DNA of 33,192 bases from Aminivibrio pyruvatiphilus. GTDB taxonomy: Bacteria > Synergistota > Synergistia > Synergistales > Aminobacteriaceae. The stretch is from positions 1 through 33,192 of the forward strand of contig NZ_SORI01000025.1 of assembly GCF_004366815.1 (NCBI RefSeq), read 5' to 3'. Below, one piece after another: positions 1-6,655 of this stretch. How positions within the stretch are numbered: the stretch's first letter is position 1; every line of letters starts with the position of its first letter. Position numbers and translations under genes: made by a program. The notes beneath the pieces are model-generated. The model saw nothing but the letters and a program-made list of their open reading frames with translations. It searched no databases and was not told where the DNA came from.

Positions 1-95
1 TGCTTCGCTATCGCCTTCGGTCCTCCGCCTCCCTGCGCTTCCTCGTGCTTCCTTACCAGCTCTTCGCACAGCTCGTCAATTGTTCGGTGTGACAT
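1..95 (-). CDS. mmdA: Acyl-CoA carboxyltransferase subunit (methylmalonyl-CoA decarboxylase alpha type), N-terminal fragment
   Basis: Only the first 31 codons are inside the window; the gene runs off the left edge. The peptide begins MSHRTIDELCEEL and continues to a glycine-rich stretch and AIAK. This resembles the N-terminus of the biotin-dependent carboxyltransferase family (methylmalonyl-CoA decarboxylase alpha, propionyl-CoA carboxylase beta). These enzymes move the carboxyl group of methylmalonyl-CoA to or from biotin, and in anaerobes often drive a sodium-pumping decarboxylase. An AGGTAGG ribosome-binding site lies just before the ATG and overlaps the stop of the upstream epimerase gene, so the two are co-transcribed and probably translationally coupled. 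The short length leaves the exact family member open; the epimerase neighbour favours methylmalonyl-CoA. Confidence 0.6.
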   Translation of the reverse strand, partial: MSHRTIDELCEELVRKHEEAQGGGGPKAIAK

Positions 96-104
96 GAACG
101 GCAC

Positions 105-506
105 CTACCTTTCACTGATTTCCAAAAGAATGCCGCCGGTGGACTTCGGGTGCACAAAAGCTATCTTCGCACCTCCGGCTCCGTACCGGGGCGTTTCGTC
201 AATGAGCCTGATGCCCTTCTCCTTCAGCTCCGCAAGAGCGGCTTCAAGGTTTTCCACCCTGATGGCAAGGTGATGGATTCCCTCACCTTTTTTCTCGATG
301 AACTTGGCCACGGGGCTTTCATCGGAGGTGGCCTCGAGGAGTTCAACTTCAGTATCGCCTATGGGAAGAAAAGCCGTCCTGACTTTCTGCTCCTCCACTT
401 CTTCAACCCCAGTGCACTGGATGCCAAGGGCAGACTGCCAGAATGAGAGAGCTTCGTCGATGGATTTGACGGCAATTCCAATATGGTCTACTACTGTAGG
501 CTTCAT
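105..506 (-). CDS. mce: Methylmalonyl-CoA epimerase
   Basis: This 133-residue protein has the usual length and fold signature of methylmalonyl-CoA epimerase, a VOC (glyoxalase-like) metalloenzyme that interconverts the 2R and 2S forms of methylmalonyl-CoA. The start DHIGIAV carries the first metal ligand (His8). GIHHLAIRV around 76-84 gives His78 or His79, and GILLEIS near the end gives Glu129. Two beta-alpha-beta-beta-beta repeats fit residues 5-60 and 76-131. It stands nine bases upstream of the carboxyltransferase gene, the common order in propionate/methylmalonyl-CoA pathways of Synergistetes and Firmicutes. It acts in the cytoplasm. Its promoter should lie in the 214-base divergent region to the right, where I find no clear consensus on this strand. 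Confidence 0.93.
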   Translation of the reverse strand: MKPTVVDHIGIAVKSIDEALSFWQSALGIQCTGVEEVEEQKVRTAFLPIGDTEVELLEATSDESPVAKFIEKKGEGIHHLAIRVENLEAALAELKEKGIRLIDETPRYGAGGAKIAFVHPKSTGGILLEISER

Positions 507-720
507 TCGTTTTTCCCCTTTCGATAATTTTCATTTGATGAAACAAAAGCACGCGGGCAATATCTTAACAGAAAAGCGAAAGGAAGGACTTTCAAAAAGC
601 ATAGAATACTGTATACACCAATCCGCACCCTCTCCATCTACTCCGTCCGGGTTTTGTACCATCTTTATCCGCCTGCGGAAAAATGATATAGTACTATGGA
701 ATGGGAGGGAGGAGGACGTA

Positions 721-1104
721 GTGAACCTGGTAACCTGTAAGCTGTGCGGAAGGCTTTTCAGCGCCACCCGCGGAAAAATATGCGTAACATGCCTCGATGA
801 AATCGACGACCTTTACCCGAAAGTCCGGGAGTTTCTCAGGGATCATTCAAAAGAGAAGTACAACGTGGAACAGATTGCCAACGGCATGGATCTGGACATC
901 CGGTATGTCCAGGCCCTTGTCGAACTCGGGTACCTCGACAGAGGAGTCGGCGCGGACCCCGAGGCGGAAGAGGAAAAAAGGCGGAAAGAAGCCCTGGCAA
1001 GACAGCTTCAGGCATCACTGGAAAACTCGGCCTCCACGAAATTGCCGGAAACTATGGGGAAAATGTACGGACAGCAGCGCTACGGAACGGGAAAGAAAAA
1101 ATGA
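721..1104 (+). CDS. YvyF-like flagellar operon protein (TIGR03826 type)
   Basis: The protein has 127 residues from a GTG start at 721, which has a strong GGAGGGAGGAGG ribosome-binding site just upstream. The open frame extends further left but without good starts. Near the N-terminus Cys6, Cys9, Cys21 and Cys24 form a CxxC-x11-CxxC zinc knuckle. An acidic helix and a helix-turn-helix-like segment follow (YNVEQIANGMDLDIRYVQ, about 58-75), then a basic and glutamine-rich tail. This architecture fits the YvyF/TIGR03826 family encoded beside flgM in Firmicutes and Synergistetes, whose role is poorly known. Here it stands alone, between divergent mce and a convergent stress-protein gene. A TATAGT element at 687-692 could be its -10 box, but no good -35 box is visible. 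A shared terminator follows directly. Confidence 0.72.
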   Translation: MNLVTCKLCGRLFSATRGKICVTCLDEIDDLYPKVREFLRDHSKEKYNVEQIANGMDLDIRYVQALVELGYLDRGVGADPEAEEEKRRKEALARQLQASLENSASTKLPETMGKMYGQQRYGTGKKK

Positions 1105-1140
1105 AAAAGGGGGAAGGCCCCGCACCCTTCCCCCTTTTTC
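1103..1140. terminator. Bidirectional intrinsic terminator
   Basis: A 15-base-pair perfect hairpin (arms 1103-1117 and 1126-1140) has an outer A5/T5 segment. It therefore gives a T-run on both strands and serves the YvyF-like gene and the convergent stress-protein gene. Its left arm begins inside the stop codon of the rightward gene. Confidence 0.85.
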
Positions 1141-1143
1141 TGT

Positions 1144-1602
1144 TCAGATTATCTGCTGGCCCGGCCTGTAGATGAGCACGGAGCAGTGGGCGTATCTCGC
1201 CACGTTCGCCGCCGTGCTTCCGACGACGAGACGCTCGATGGTGCTCTGGCCTCTGTAGCCTATGACGATGAGGTTAAAGTCGTTCTCCCTGGCATAGCTC
1301 ATAATGACATCCGAAGGGTTTCCTTCCTTGACCACCATCTTGTACTCCACGTTTTCCAGCTCGGGAAGGTCCTCTTTCGTCTTTCTGAAATAGTAATCAA
1401 GCTTCTTCCGTGCAATTTCCGCCACTTCCGCGTCAATCTCGGGAGGCAGCCAGGGTTCGTACCCCCGCCAGAGGGTCGGGTGAGGCAGTACGTGGATGAA
1501 CGCCGCCTCGGCCTTGAGACGGAGCGCCATGGAACATCCGTAGGCGAACACCTCCTCGGACATCTTGCTCATATCGACCGCCACAAGAATTTTTCCGGAC
1601 AT
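1144..1602 (-). CDS. Universal stress protein, UspA family, ATP-binding type
   Basis: This 152-residue protein matches a single Usp domain. Asp10 follows the first strand (ILVAVD). Near the C-terminus lies the nucleotide-binding motif G-x2-G-x9-G-S (Gly115, Gly118, Gly128, Ser129), typical of the ATP-binding MJ0577-like branch. Such proteins are small cytoplasmic dimers made under starvation or stress; the target is unknown. The gene is monocistronic, with a good promoter (TTGAAC, 18-base spacer, TATAAT) about 60 bases upstream and a GAGGAGGGAG ribosome-binding site. It ends just before a terminator shared with the convergent neighbour. The family call is firm; the cellular role is not. Confidence 0.9.
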   Translation of the reverse strand: MSGKILVAVDMSKMSEEVFAYGCSMALRLKAEAAFIHVLPHPTLWRGYEPWLPPEIDAEVAEIARKKLDYYFRKTKEDLPELENVEYKMVVKEGNPSDVIMSYARENDFNLIVIGYRGQSTIERLVVGSTAANVARYAHCSVLIYRPGQQII

Positions 1603-1661
1603 GGGTCTCCCTCCTCACATTCTCTTTTTCAGAGCTTGAAACACAATGTTCCTACTGTAAA

Positions 1662-1691
1662 ATTATACGATATTTCCGGGCAGTTGTTCAA
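1662..1691 (-). promoter_or_regulatory. Promoter of the universal stress protein gene
   Basis: On the minus strand TTGAAC (1686-1691) and a perfect TATAAT (1662-1667) are 18 bases apart, a sigma-70-type arrangement 60 bases before the start codon. Confidence 0.65.
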
Positions 1692-1718
1692 TTTTTTTCT
1701 GAGAAACCTGTCGAAGTA

Positions 1719-1727
1719 TGCTATAAA
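1719..1727 (+). promoter_or_regulatory. Possible extended -10 element of the prepilin peptidase gene
   Basis: TGCTATAAA is an extended -10 box about 40 bases before the preferred GTG start. No convincing -35 box is present, as is common with extended -10 promoters. It overlaps the ATG at 1727, which argues that this ATG is not the start. Confidence 0.4.
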
Positions 1728-1765
1728 TGTCTCCATATCCGGTTGTTCCTGGGGGAGGAAATTGC

Positions 1766-2539
1766 GTGGATTCCTGGCTGGTCGTTCTGTTCTTCACTCT
1801 TCTCGGCGCATCCCTGGGCTCTTTTCTGAACGTTGTCGCCGGGCGCAGTGTCGCGGGCACATCCTGGTGGGGCGGAAGCCGGTCCAAATGCCCCCGGTGC
1901 GGCGCCGTCCTGTGCTGGAGGGATCTCGTTCCCGTCCTGTCCTGGGTGCTTCTCCGCGGCCGCTGCCGCTATTGCGGCGGCAGAATCGCCTTCCGGTACG
2001 CGGGGGCGGAAATCTGCGGTGCCGCCATGGGAGGCCTGCTTGCCTGGCGCTGGGGTCTTTCCGTTTCCCTGCTTCTTTCCCTGGCGGCGGCGTTCGGCCT
2101 GTTTCTCAACGCCCTTACCGACCTGGAGGAAGGCTATGTTTTCGATATTTTTCCCCTGGTCATGGGAATCTGCGGTGTTGTCCTCAGGCTTCTGCCCGGG
2201 GGAGGCTCCCTTCTCGACGGCTTTCTCGGGGCAGCGGCAGGCTTTGCCGTTATCGCTCTCATCATTCTTCTTTCCAGAGGAGGCATGGGCTGGGGCGATG
2301 CCACTCTGACGGCGGGAACGGGGGTACTTCTGGGATGGAAATTCACCCTGCTGACACTGTACCTCGGCTTCATGGCAGGCGGAGTGTTCTCCCTCGCCCT
2401 TCTTGCCGCAGGGAAACTGGGAAGAAAAGACGCCGTGCCGCTGGTTCCCTTCCTGGCCCTGGGAGGGGTGCTCACCCTTCTGTTCGGGCCGTGGATCCTT
2501 TCCCTCGCAAATATCGATCCAGGGCTGCCCTGGAGATAA
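1766..2539 (+). CDS. Prepilin peptidase / type IV leader peptidase (A24)
   Basis: From the GTG at 1766 the protein has 257 residues. An in-frame ATG exists at 1727, but GGGGGAGGAA five bases before the GTG and an extended -10 box over the ATG favour the GTG. It is a polytopic inner-membrane aspartic protease that cuts the leader of type IV pilin-like or type II secretion substrates. The N-terminal domain has a zinc knuckle (Cys42, Cys45, Cys67, Cys70), as in enzymes that also N-methylate the new end. The two catalytic aspartates are visible: Asp119 in LTDLEEGYVFD and Asp178 in the GxGD motif GWGD. Seven or eight hydrophobic segments cover most of the rest. No pilin genes are nearby. Its 3' end overlaps the convergent hydrolase gene by 68 bases. 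Confidence 0.9.
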   Translation: MDSWLVVLFFTLLGASLGSFLNVVAGRSVAGTSWWGGSRSKCPRCGAVLCWRDLVPVLSWVLLRGRCRYCGGRIAFRYAGAEICGAAMGGLLAWRWGLSVSLLLSLAAAFGLFLNALTDLEEGYVFDIFPLVMGICGVVLRLLPGGGSLLDGFLGAAAGFAVIALIILLSRGGMGWGDATLTAGTGVLLGWKFTLLTLYLGFMAGGVFSLALLAAGKLGRKDAVPLVPFLALGGVLTLLFGPWILSLANIDPGLPWR

Positions 2540-3323
2540 GAAGCATCTCCTCGAGGGGTTCCCGGGAGGGAACCCCGTTTTTTTTCCGGAAGGAATGATC
2601 CGCCCCCGAAATGATTCGGAACTCCTTTCTGGTTTCCGGGAGGGGAAGCCTGTCGAAAATCCGCCGGGAGGACTCTTCGCTGAAACTTTCGTCCCCGCTT
2701 CCGTAAAAAAAGAGGGCAAATTCGGGAGACGCCTCCGATGCGGCCCGGAGGAGCTCCGTTTTGCCGCCGAGACTGTCAAGGATAGGCAGGGAGAGCCTGC
2801 CGGAGGCCTCCGGACGTATTTCGTCGCCGCTGCCGGAAATGATGAGGCCGGCCGCCTTTCCTTCCCGGGGAGGAGTCAGCCCGGTTCCGGCGATATAACC
2901 TGCCGTTTTGTTCCCTGTGATGAGGACCGAAATCAGCCCCCCCAGGGAAAACCCCCAGAGGACTGGTGATGGAACAGAAAATGTTCGGCAGAGGCATTCG
3001 AAAGCGGAGCACGCGTCGAAGACTTCCATAGAGAAGGTTTTTCCCCGGAAAGAGGCTGTGGCCCAGGAAGTCCTGTCGTCGCCGAAGGTTTCCCTGTCCC
3101 TTCTCAGCCGGGAGCTTTCGGCGATGCAGGCGGAAATTCCATGGGACGCGAGTTCCCTGGCCAGGAAACCGTACTTGTTCCCCTCCATGGGGGAAGCCCA
3201 GCCGTGAACCCCGTGCAGAAGCAGAACCACCGGTGTGTCCGGATCAGTTCCCGCCCGGAAGAAATGCAGGAGAACCTCCCTGTCGCCGAAACTTCCAGGG
3301 GCTTTTGCCGTGACATAATCCAT
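2472..3323 (-). CDS. Alpha/beta hydrolase, unknown substrate
   Basis: This 283-residue protein has an alpha/beta-hydrolase layout. VVLLLHGVHGW (32-42) is the HG oxyanion-hole region, GFSLGG (124-129) is the nucleophile elbow with Ser126, GSGDES around 208-213 offers the acid, and GADHSF (240-245) offers His243. There is no signal peptide, so it should be cytoplasmic. No substrate can be read from the sequence or the context. It has its own strong promoter (TTGAAA, 17 bases, GATAAT) and a GAAGGAGG ribosome-binding site. The last 23 codons overlap the 3' end of the convergent prepilin peptidase gene, and codons for about residues 247-257 coincide with that gene's terminator hairpin. Confidence 0.82.
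   Translation of the reverse strand: MDYVTAKAPGSFGDREVLLHFFRAGTDPDTPVVLLLHGVHGWASPMEGNKYGFLARELASHGISACIAESSRLRRDRETFGDDRTSWATASFRGKTFSMEVFDACSAFECLCRTFSVPSPVLWGFSLGGLISVLITGNKTAGYIAGTGLTPPREGKAAGLIISGSGDEIRPEASGRLSLPILDSLGGKTELLRAASEASPEFALFFYGSGDESFSEESSRRIFDRLPLPETRKEFRIISGADHSFRKKNGVPSREPLEEMLLISRAALDRYLRGKGSTARTEG
2555..2585 (+). terminator. Intrinsic terminator of the prepilin peptidase gene
   Basis: A 9-base-pair GC-rich stem (2555-2563 with 2568-2576, 4-base loop) is followed by eight T residues. It lies inside the coding sequence of the convergent hydrolase gene. Confidence 0.85.
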
Positions 3324-3354
3324 CTTTCCGGCCTCCTTCGTCGTTTATGGATAA

Positions 3355-3383
3355 ATTATCCCCGTTTCCGCCGCCGTTTTCAA
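3355..3383 (-). promoter_or_regulatory. Promoter of the alpha/beta hydrolase gene
   Basis: Minus-strand TTGAAA (3378-3383) and GATAAT (3355-3360) are 17 bases apart. The start codon lies about 32 bases past the -10 box. Confidence 0.7.
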
Positions 3384-3416
3384 CTTGCCCCCCCATTTTG
3401 AGCAATGCCGGGGAAA

Positions 3417-3445
3417 TTGACAAATCCCCCCGAAGAGAGTATCGT
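3417..3445 (+). promoter_or_regulatory. Promoter of the thiZXYW operon
   Basis: A perfect -35 box TTGACA (3417-3422) is followed after 17 bases by TATCGT (3440-3445). Transcription would begin near 3452, right at the 5' edge of the TPP riboswitch. Confidence 0.75.
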
Positions 3446-3451
3446 ACCCGT

Positions 3452-3558
3452 GACAGCAACTGGGGGAGTCGGCGTGAACCGGCTGAGAGGGGGCTTTTAG
3501 GCTCCGACCCCTGGAACCTGATCCGGGTCATGCCGGCGAAGGGAAGTGCGTGTGTTGC
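3452..3558 (+). promoter_or_regulatory. TPP riboswitch (THI element) upstream of the thiamine-precursor transporter operon
   Basis: The conserved core is unmistakable: ACTGGGGGAG, then GGCTGAGAGG (pyrimidine-binding arm), then ACCTGATCCGGGTCATGCC and GCGAAGGGAA (pyrophosphate arm). GCAAC at 3456-3460 can pair with GTTGC at 3554-3558 as part of the closing stem. The aptamer binds thiamine pyrophosphate and normally lowers expression. It is followed by a terminator hairpin that also contains the ribosome-binding site of the next gene. Confidence 0.96.
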
Positions 3559-3586
3559 AAAAAAAGCAAATGCATGAATACTTCCG

Positions 3587-3616
3587 CTCCCGGCATTCCC
3601 AGCCGGGAGTTTTTTT
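3587..3616 (+). terminator. Riboswitch-controlled terminator that also holds the thiZ ribosome-binding site
   Basis: An 8-base-pair stem CTCCCGGC / GCCGGGAG (3587-3594, 3602-3609) is followed by seven T residues ending directly at the ATG of thiZ. The only plausible Shine-Dalgarno sequence, GGGAG (3605-3609), is the 3' arm of this hairpin. Folding can therefore both end transcription and hide the ribosome-binding site. Confidence 0.85.
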
Positions 3617-4351
3617 ATGCTTGAAATCAGATCCTTTTCCAAGAGTTTCGACGGCCGCCCCGTGTTTTCGGATTTCTCCCTTTCCGCGGAAAGGGGAAGC
3701 TTCACCGTGCTCCTGGGGCCTTCAGGCTGCGGAAAGAGCACCTTCTTCGACCTCCTCATGGGAGTCCTTCCCAGGGACGGCGGCTGCCTTGCCATTGACG
3801 GACGGGAGATACCCGACCTGAGAGGCGCGGCGGCCTACATGACCCAGAAAGATCTTCTTCTCCCCTGGAAGACCCTGGCGGAAAACGCCCTTCTGCCCGT
3901 GACCGTGAAGCGCACGCCCACGGAAGAGGATCGCCGCAGGACGGAGGATCTCTTTTCCCTGCTGGGCCTCTCCGGCCGGGAGGATTTTTTTCCCGGCCAG
4001 GTTTCCGGAGGAATGGCCCAGCGGTGCGCCCTGGCACGGACAATTCTGTTCGACGCCCCGGTCGCCCTCCTGGACGAACCCCTTTCAGCCCTCGACGCCA
4101 TTACCAGGCGGACCCTCCGGGGACTGCTTCTGCTTTTGCAGTCCCGCTTCGGCAGGACGATCCTCATGGTGACCCACGATGTGGAAGAGGCCCTTTTGCT
4201 CGCCGACAGCATCCTGCTGCTCTCCCCCCCTCCGATGAGAATACTGGAGGTTCTGCGGCCGGAGGGAACAAAGGAATCGAGAGAAGATTCCCCCTCTTTC
4301 TCCGGAATGAAGCGGAGCATACTGGACCTCCTCCGGGAGGGTTCACGATGA
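3617..4351 (+). CDS. thiZ: ABC transporter ATPase for thiamine precursor (HMP) uptake
   Basis: A 244-residue ABC ATPase with every hallmark: Walker A GPSGCGKST (34-42), Q-loop Gln77, signature VSGGMAQR (129-136), Walker B VALLDE (149-154) and H-loop His187. It belongs to the nitrate/taurine/HMP-type group (SsuB/TauB/ThiZ). It powers uptake of the thiamine pyrimidine precursor, known as 4-amino-5-hydroxymethyl-2-methylpyrimidine (HMP), or a related breakdown product. The assignment rests on the TPP riboswitch immediately upstream and the NMT1/THI5-like binding protein two genes downstream. The stop overlaps the start of thiX in an ATGA arrangement. It acts on the cytoplasmic face of the inner membrane. 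Confidence 0.9.
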   Translation: MLEIRSFSKSFDGRPVFSDFSLSAERGSFTVLLGPSGCGKSTFFDLLMGVLPRDGGCLAIDGREIPDLRGAAAYMTQKDLLLPWKTLAENALLPVTVKRTPTEEDRRRTEDLFSLLGLSGREDFFPGQVSGGMAQRCALARTILFDAPVALLDEPLSALDAITRRTLRGLLLLLQSRFGRTILMVTHDVEEALLLADSILLLSPPPMRILEVLRPEGTKESREDSPSFSGMKRSILDLLREGSR

Positions 4352-5094
4352 GACAGGCGGCTCTTCCCCTGTTTTTTTTCATCGCTTTCCTGGCTGCCTG
4401 GGAAAGCTTCTGCCGCCTGTTCGCCCTTCCGCCCTTTCTTCTGCCCGCGCCTTCACGGGTGGCGCTCGTTCTCGTGACAGAGGCCCCGCTCCTCCTCCGG
4501 CACGGGCTGACCACAACCCTGGAAATTCTTCTCGGGATCCTTCTCTCACTGGCGGCGGGCGTGCCCCTCTCCATCGCCATGTTCTTCTCTCCCGCTCTCG
4601 AAAAGGCCCTTTCTCCTCTGCTGATCGCCTCCCAGGCGATCCCGGTCTTCGCTGCCGCTCCTCTTCTGGTGGTCTGGTTCGGTTACGGCATGGGAAGCAA
4701 GGTGGCCATGGCTGCGGTGATCATCTTTTTTCCGGTCACGGTGACCCTGCTCCAGGGATTCAAGAGCTGCGACCCGGAACTGAAAACCCTTTTTTCCGTC
4801 ATGGGAGCCGGCTTCCTGACAACCCTGCGCCATCTCTACTGGCCCTGGGCTCTCCCTTATTTCTTCGCCGGCCTTCGGGTCGCCGTCTCGGTGGCGGCCA
4901 TCGGGGCGGTCATCGGTGAATGGGTGGGAAGCCTGGACGGGCTCGGATTTCTTATGATGCAGGCGAATGCCCGGCTCAGGGTTGATCTCGTCTTTGCTTC
5001 CATCGTCGTCCTCTCGGCCGTCAGCCTTTCGCTGTGGGGAGCCGTCTGCTTCCTCGAGAAAAAAACCGTCCGGTGGACGGAAAAGAAACGGTGA
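4348..5094 (+). CDS. thiX: ABC transporter permease for thiamine precursor (HMP) uptake
   Basis: This 248-residue inner-membrane protein has about six hydrophobic segments and a BPD_transp_1 domain. The EAA-type loop that docks the ATPase corresponds to the stretch from FSVMGAGFLTTLRHLYWPWALP onward, near the middle of the protein. A leading transmembrane segment (about 5-25) precedes the conserved domain. It overlaps thiZ by four bases and stands 44 bases before thiY, so it is part of the TPP-controlled operon. Permeases of this family for taurine, sulfonates and HMP are alike in sequence; the riboswitch and the THI5-like binding protein decide the assignment. Confidence 0.88.
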   Translation: MRQAALPLFFFIAFLAAWESFCRLFALPPFLLPAPSRVALVLVTEAPLLLRHGLTTTLEILLGILLSLAAGVPLSIAMFFSPALEKALSPLLIASQAIPVFAAAPLLVVWFGYGMGSKVAMAAVIIFFPVTVTLLQGFKSCDPELKTLFSVMGAGFLTTLRHLYWPWALPYFFAGLRVAVSVAAIGAVIGEWVGSLDGLGFLMMQANARLRVDLVFASIVVLSAVSLSLWGAVCFLEKKTVRWTEKKR

Positions 5095-5138
5095 CGGGGC
5101 CCAGCACCGTTACAATCCCTATCTTTGGAGGAAATGTC

Positions 5139-6074
5139 ATGAAACGAAACCGCTCCGTCCTGATGCTCCTTGTCCTGCTGCTCCTCGGATCCCCCGCCGG
5201 GGGAGAAGAAAAGCTCAGCCTGATGCTCGACTGGTTTCCCAACGTGGACCATGTTCCCCTCTTCGTCGCCCGCCAGGGAGGCATCTTCCTGAAGCACGGG
5301 CTTTCGGTGGAGATTCAGAGTCCCTCCGACAGCGCCGATCCCCTGAAGCTCGCCGCCGCAGGTCATGTGGACATCGCTCTTTCGTACCAGCCCCAGGCGA
5401 TCATCGCGGCCTCAGGGGGAATACCGCTGAAGGCCGTGGGGCGCCTTGTGGGAAGTCCTCTCTCCACTCTTCTCTTTCTTGACGGGAAGGGAATCTCCTC
5501 ACCTGCCGACCTCGAGGGAAAGACCATAGGCTATACCGTTCCCGGCATGATGGACCACCTTCTCGATGCCTTCGCTGCCGTCAACGAAATCAGGAGTTTC
5601 ACGCCCGTAAACGTGGGATTCGTCATTCTTCAGTCCCTGGCGGCAGGCAGGGTCGATGCCGTTATGGGGCCCTTCAAGAACTACGAGCCTGTGGCCATGG
5701 AGATGGAAGGGTACACTGCTTCTTTCTTCGAGCTTGAAAAATTCGGCATCCCATCCTATGACGAACTGGTGTTCGTGGCCGGGACAATGATCTGGAACAG
5801 GAAAGGGGAAACGATACGGCGGTTCCTCGATGCAGTGGAGGAAGCTCTCGCTTTCACTAAAGCCCATCCGGAGGAGGCCCTGGCCCTCTATTTCGAGGCT
5901 GTTCCGGAAGCTCCAAGGGAGATGGAAAGGAAGGCTTTTGAAAAAACAAGGCCCTGGTTCGGACCGGACACCAGGCTCGACGCCGTCCGCTGGAAAACCT
6001 TCGCTGAGTTTGCCCTTCAGTGGGGAATGATTGAAAAGGAAGTGAACGTTCATGAAATCGTGGCTGAAAGGTAA
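5139..6074 (+). CDS. thiY: HMP/thiamine-precursor periplasmic binding protein (NMT1/THI5-like)
   Basis: From the ATG at 5139, with TTGGAGGAAA upstream, the protein has 311 residues. It starts with a signal peptide: KR, then the hydrophobic run SVLMLLVLLLLG, with cleavage probably around 21-23. The mature part opens with LSLMLDWFPNVDH, the near-diagnostic start of NMT1/THI5-like binding proteins such as ThiY, in which the WxPN stretch helps to form the pyrimidine site. The two-lobed periplasmic fold is supported by the AxGxxDIA-type and GRVDAVMG segments. It would bind HMP or formylaminopyrimidine and deliver it to ThiXZ. I see no lipobox cysteine, so it is probably soluble in the periplasm. 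The 3' end overlaps thiW by 23 bases. Confidence 0.9.
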   Translation: MKRNRSVLMLLVLLLLGSPAGGEEKLSLMLDWFPNVDHVPLFVARQGGIFLKHGLSVEIQSPSDSADPLKLAAAGHVDIALSYQPQAIIAASGGIPLKAVGRLVGSPLSTLLFLDGKGISSPADLEGKTIGYTVPGMMDHLLDAFAAVNEIRSFTPVNVGFVILQSLAAGRVDAVMGPFKNYEPVAMEMEGYTASFFELEKFGIPSYDELVFVAGTMIWNRKGETIRRFLDAVEEALAFTKAHPEEALALYFEAVPEAPREMERKAFEKTRPWFGPDTRLDAVRWKTFAEFALQWGMIEKEVNVHEIVAER

Positions 6075-6573
6075 CGGAAAAGCACGGATCCGAAAGCTGA
6101 CCTTCACCGGGCTGCTTGTTGCTTCGGGACTGCTTCTTTCAGGGGTTTCTTTCCCCATGGGACCCACCCGGTGCTACCCCTTCCAGCACACGGTGAACGT
6201 CCTCGCAGGGGCCGCGCTGGGCCCGTGGTGGGCCGCAGGAGCCGCCTTCGTTACCAGCCTCGTTCGGAACATGACGGGAACCGGCACCCTCTTCGCCTTC
6301 CCGGGGAGCATCCCCGGCGCCATAGCGGCCGGCCTGGCCTTCAGGTATTTCGGGAAACCATGGGCAGCCCTGGCCGAACCTCTCGGGACAGGATTTGCCG
6401 GGGCGGCGATTTCCGCCTGGATCCTCGGCCCGGCCGTCGGGAAGGCCGCAGGCATGTCTGTGCTGATGGGGGCCTTTCTTGCCAGCAGCGTTCCCGGTGC
6501 GCTCCTGGGCATGGGACTGGTCCACGCCCTGGGGAGGACATCTCTCTCCCCGTTTTTCGCAGGAGAGAAATAA
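6052..6573 (+). CDS. thiW: ThiW, ECF-type S component (probable thiazole transporter)
   Basis: A 173-residue membrane protein with five or so hydrophobic segments. It carries the signature of ThiW proteins: LSGVSFPMGPTRCYPFQHT followed by NVLAGAALGPWWAAGAAF (about 36-71), and the RNMTGTGTLFAFPGSIPGA stretch. ThiW is a substrate-binding S component of energy-coupling-factor transporters and is predicted from regulon studies to carry the thiazole moiety of thiamine. It starts 23 bases inside the end of thiY, with GGAAGTG as the ribosome-binding site. No energising EcfA/EcfT genes are in the window, so it probably shares a module encoded elsewhere. With ThiXYZ it supplies both halves of thiamine to the ThiDME enzymes encoded 1 to 3 kb downstream on the other strand. 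Confidence 0.9.
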   Translation: MKSWLKGNGKARIRKLTFTGLLVASGLLLSGVSFPMGPTRCYPFQHTVNVLAGAALGPWWAAGAAFVTSLVRNMTGTGTLFAFPGSIPGAIAAGLAFRYFGKPWAALAEPLGTGFAGAAISAWILGPAVGKAAGMSVLMGAFLASSVPGALLGMGLVHALGRTSLSPFFAGEK

Positions 6574-6590
6574 ACCGGCGGGAACTACTC

Positions 6591-6619
6591 TTCACCGGGA
6601 GAATAAACTCCTTTATAAT
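6591..6619 (+). promoter_or_regulatory. Promoter of the unknown gene behind thiW
   Basis: TTCACC (6591-6596) and a perfect TATAAT (6614-6619) are 17 bases apart, 37 bases before the GTG start. There is no terminator between thiW and this promoter, so read-through from the thi operon is also possible. Confidence 0.65.
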
Positions 6620-6655
6620 TCTGGTACTACGGACCGTGAAGAGGAGATTTTCCAG

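Noticed and set aside
1186..2598. Open frame of 470 codons on the plus strand
   Set aside because: It spans the stress-protein gene and the prepilin peptidase gene in another frame, and gives an arginine-rich peptide with no motif.
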